Positions 4,921-5,042 of a stretch of 5,042 bases of DNA are shown piece by piece. The stretch's first letter is position 1; each line of letters opens with the position of its first letter. The stretch comes from Euryarchaeota archaeon Ods04. GTDB taxonomy: Archaea; Halobacteriota; Halobacteria; Halobacteriales; Halorutilaceae. The stretch spans positions 1-5,042 of the forward strand of contig JAQZDD010000108.1 in NCBI GenBank assembly GCA_028751055.1, written 5' to 3'. Under the pieces are notes generated by a model, which saw only the letters and a program-made list of their open reading frames with translations, had not been told where the DNA came from and searched no databases. The position numbers were made by a program, and so were the translations under genes.

Positions 4921-5042
4921 TGACCGGCGCGAGCCAGAAACAGGTCTGGTACAAGGCGGACGAAGGCGACTGGGACGACCGGCTGCCGCTCATCACCGCA
5001 GCGATAGAGAGCGGCGTCGACTACGTCCTCGTCGACGAGGAC
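4920..5042 (+). CDS. aroB': 3-dehydroquinate synthase II, 5' part only
   Basis: Only the first 41 codons are present; the gene continues past the right edge. The start shares its A with the ADH synthase TAA stop. The visible N-terminus has KQVWYKADEGDWDDRLPLIT followed by AAIESGVDYVLVDEDD-like barrel sequence (the last residue visible is Asp41), matching the VWxKAD opening and first strand of archaeal dehydroquinate synthase II. This enzyme converts ADH to 3-dehydroquinate by NAD-dependent oxidative deamination and cyclisation, directly after the upstream enzyme. It is unrelated to bacterial AroB. The catalytic residues lie outside the window. Identity rests on the N-terminal motif plus the pathway partner. 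Confidence 0.85.
   Translation, partial: MTGASQKQVWYKADEGDWDDRLPLITAAIESGVDYVLVDED

Overview
The window looks chromosomal and comes from a halophilic euryarchaeon (class Halobacteria). The predicted proteins are very acidic. The genes are archaeal: Pelota, the 2-amino-3,7-dideoxy-hept-6-ulosonate (ADH) synthase and dehydroquinate synthase II pair, an archaeal NYN protein and a type II tRNA-Ser without encoded CCA. Several starts lie about 26 nt behind a TATA-like box, as expected for leaderless haloarchaeal transcripts. I cannot name the genus.

Positions 1-423 hold no credible gene. They carry two kinds of structure: seven short, near-perfect stem-loops that all have 3-nt loops, and two roughly 100-bp units built from direct and inverted partial copies of the 3' end of the neighbouring tRNA-Ser gene. 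The second unit abuts the tRNA 3' end. The tRNA-Ser(UGA) gene follows at 424-512 on the minus strand. This repeat zone is the most unusual part of the window.

Positions 632-2130 (plus) are a two-gene unit: an SlyD-type FKBP prolyl isomerase overlapping, by a GTGA junction, the ribosome-rescue factor Pelota. A small leaderless-type gene of unknown function (2254-2424) has its own promoter. It converges on a minus-strand pair: an NYN-domain putative nuclease (4022-3585), then a multi-pass membrane protein of the UPF0104/LPG-synthase-TM (flippase-like) family (3523-2444).

Divergent from the NYN gene, on the plus strand, are ADH synthase (4129-4920) and, overlapping by one base (TAATG), the start of 3-dehydroquinate synthase II, which runs off the right edge. 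These two enzymes make 3-dehydroquinate by the archaeal DAHP-independent route to aromatic amino acids. The protein-coding part looks like ordinary haloarchaeal housekeeping. I see no defence, CRISPR or phage system.
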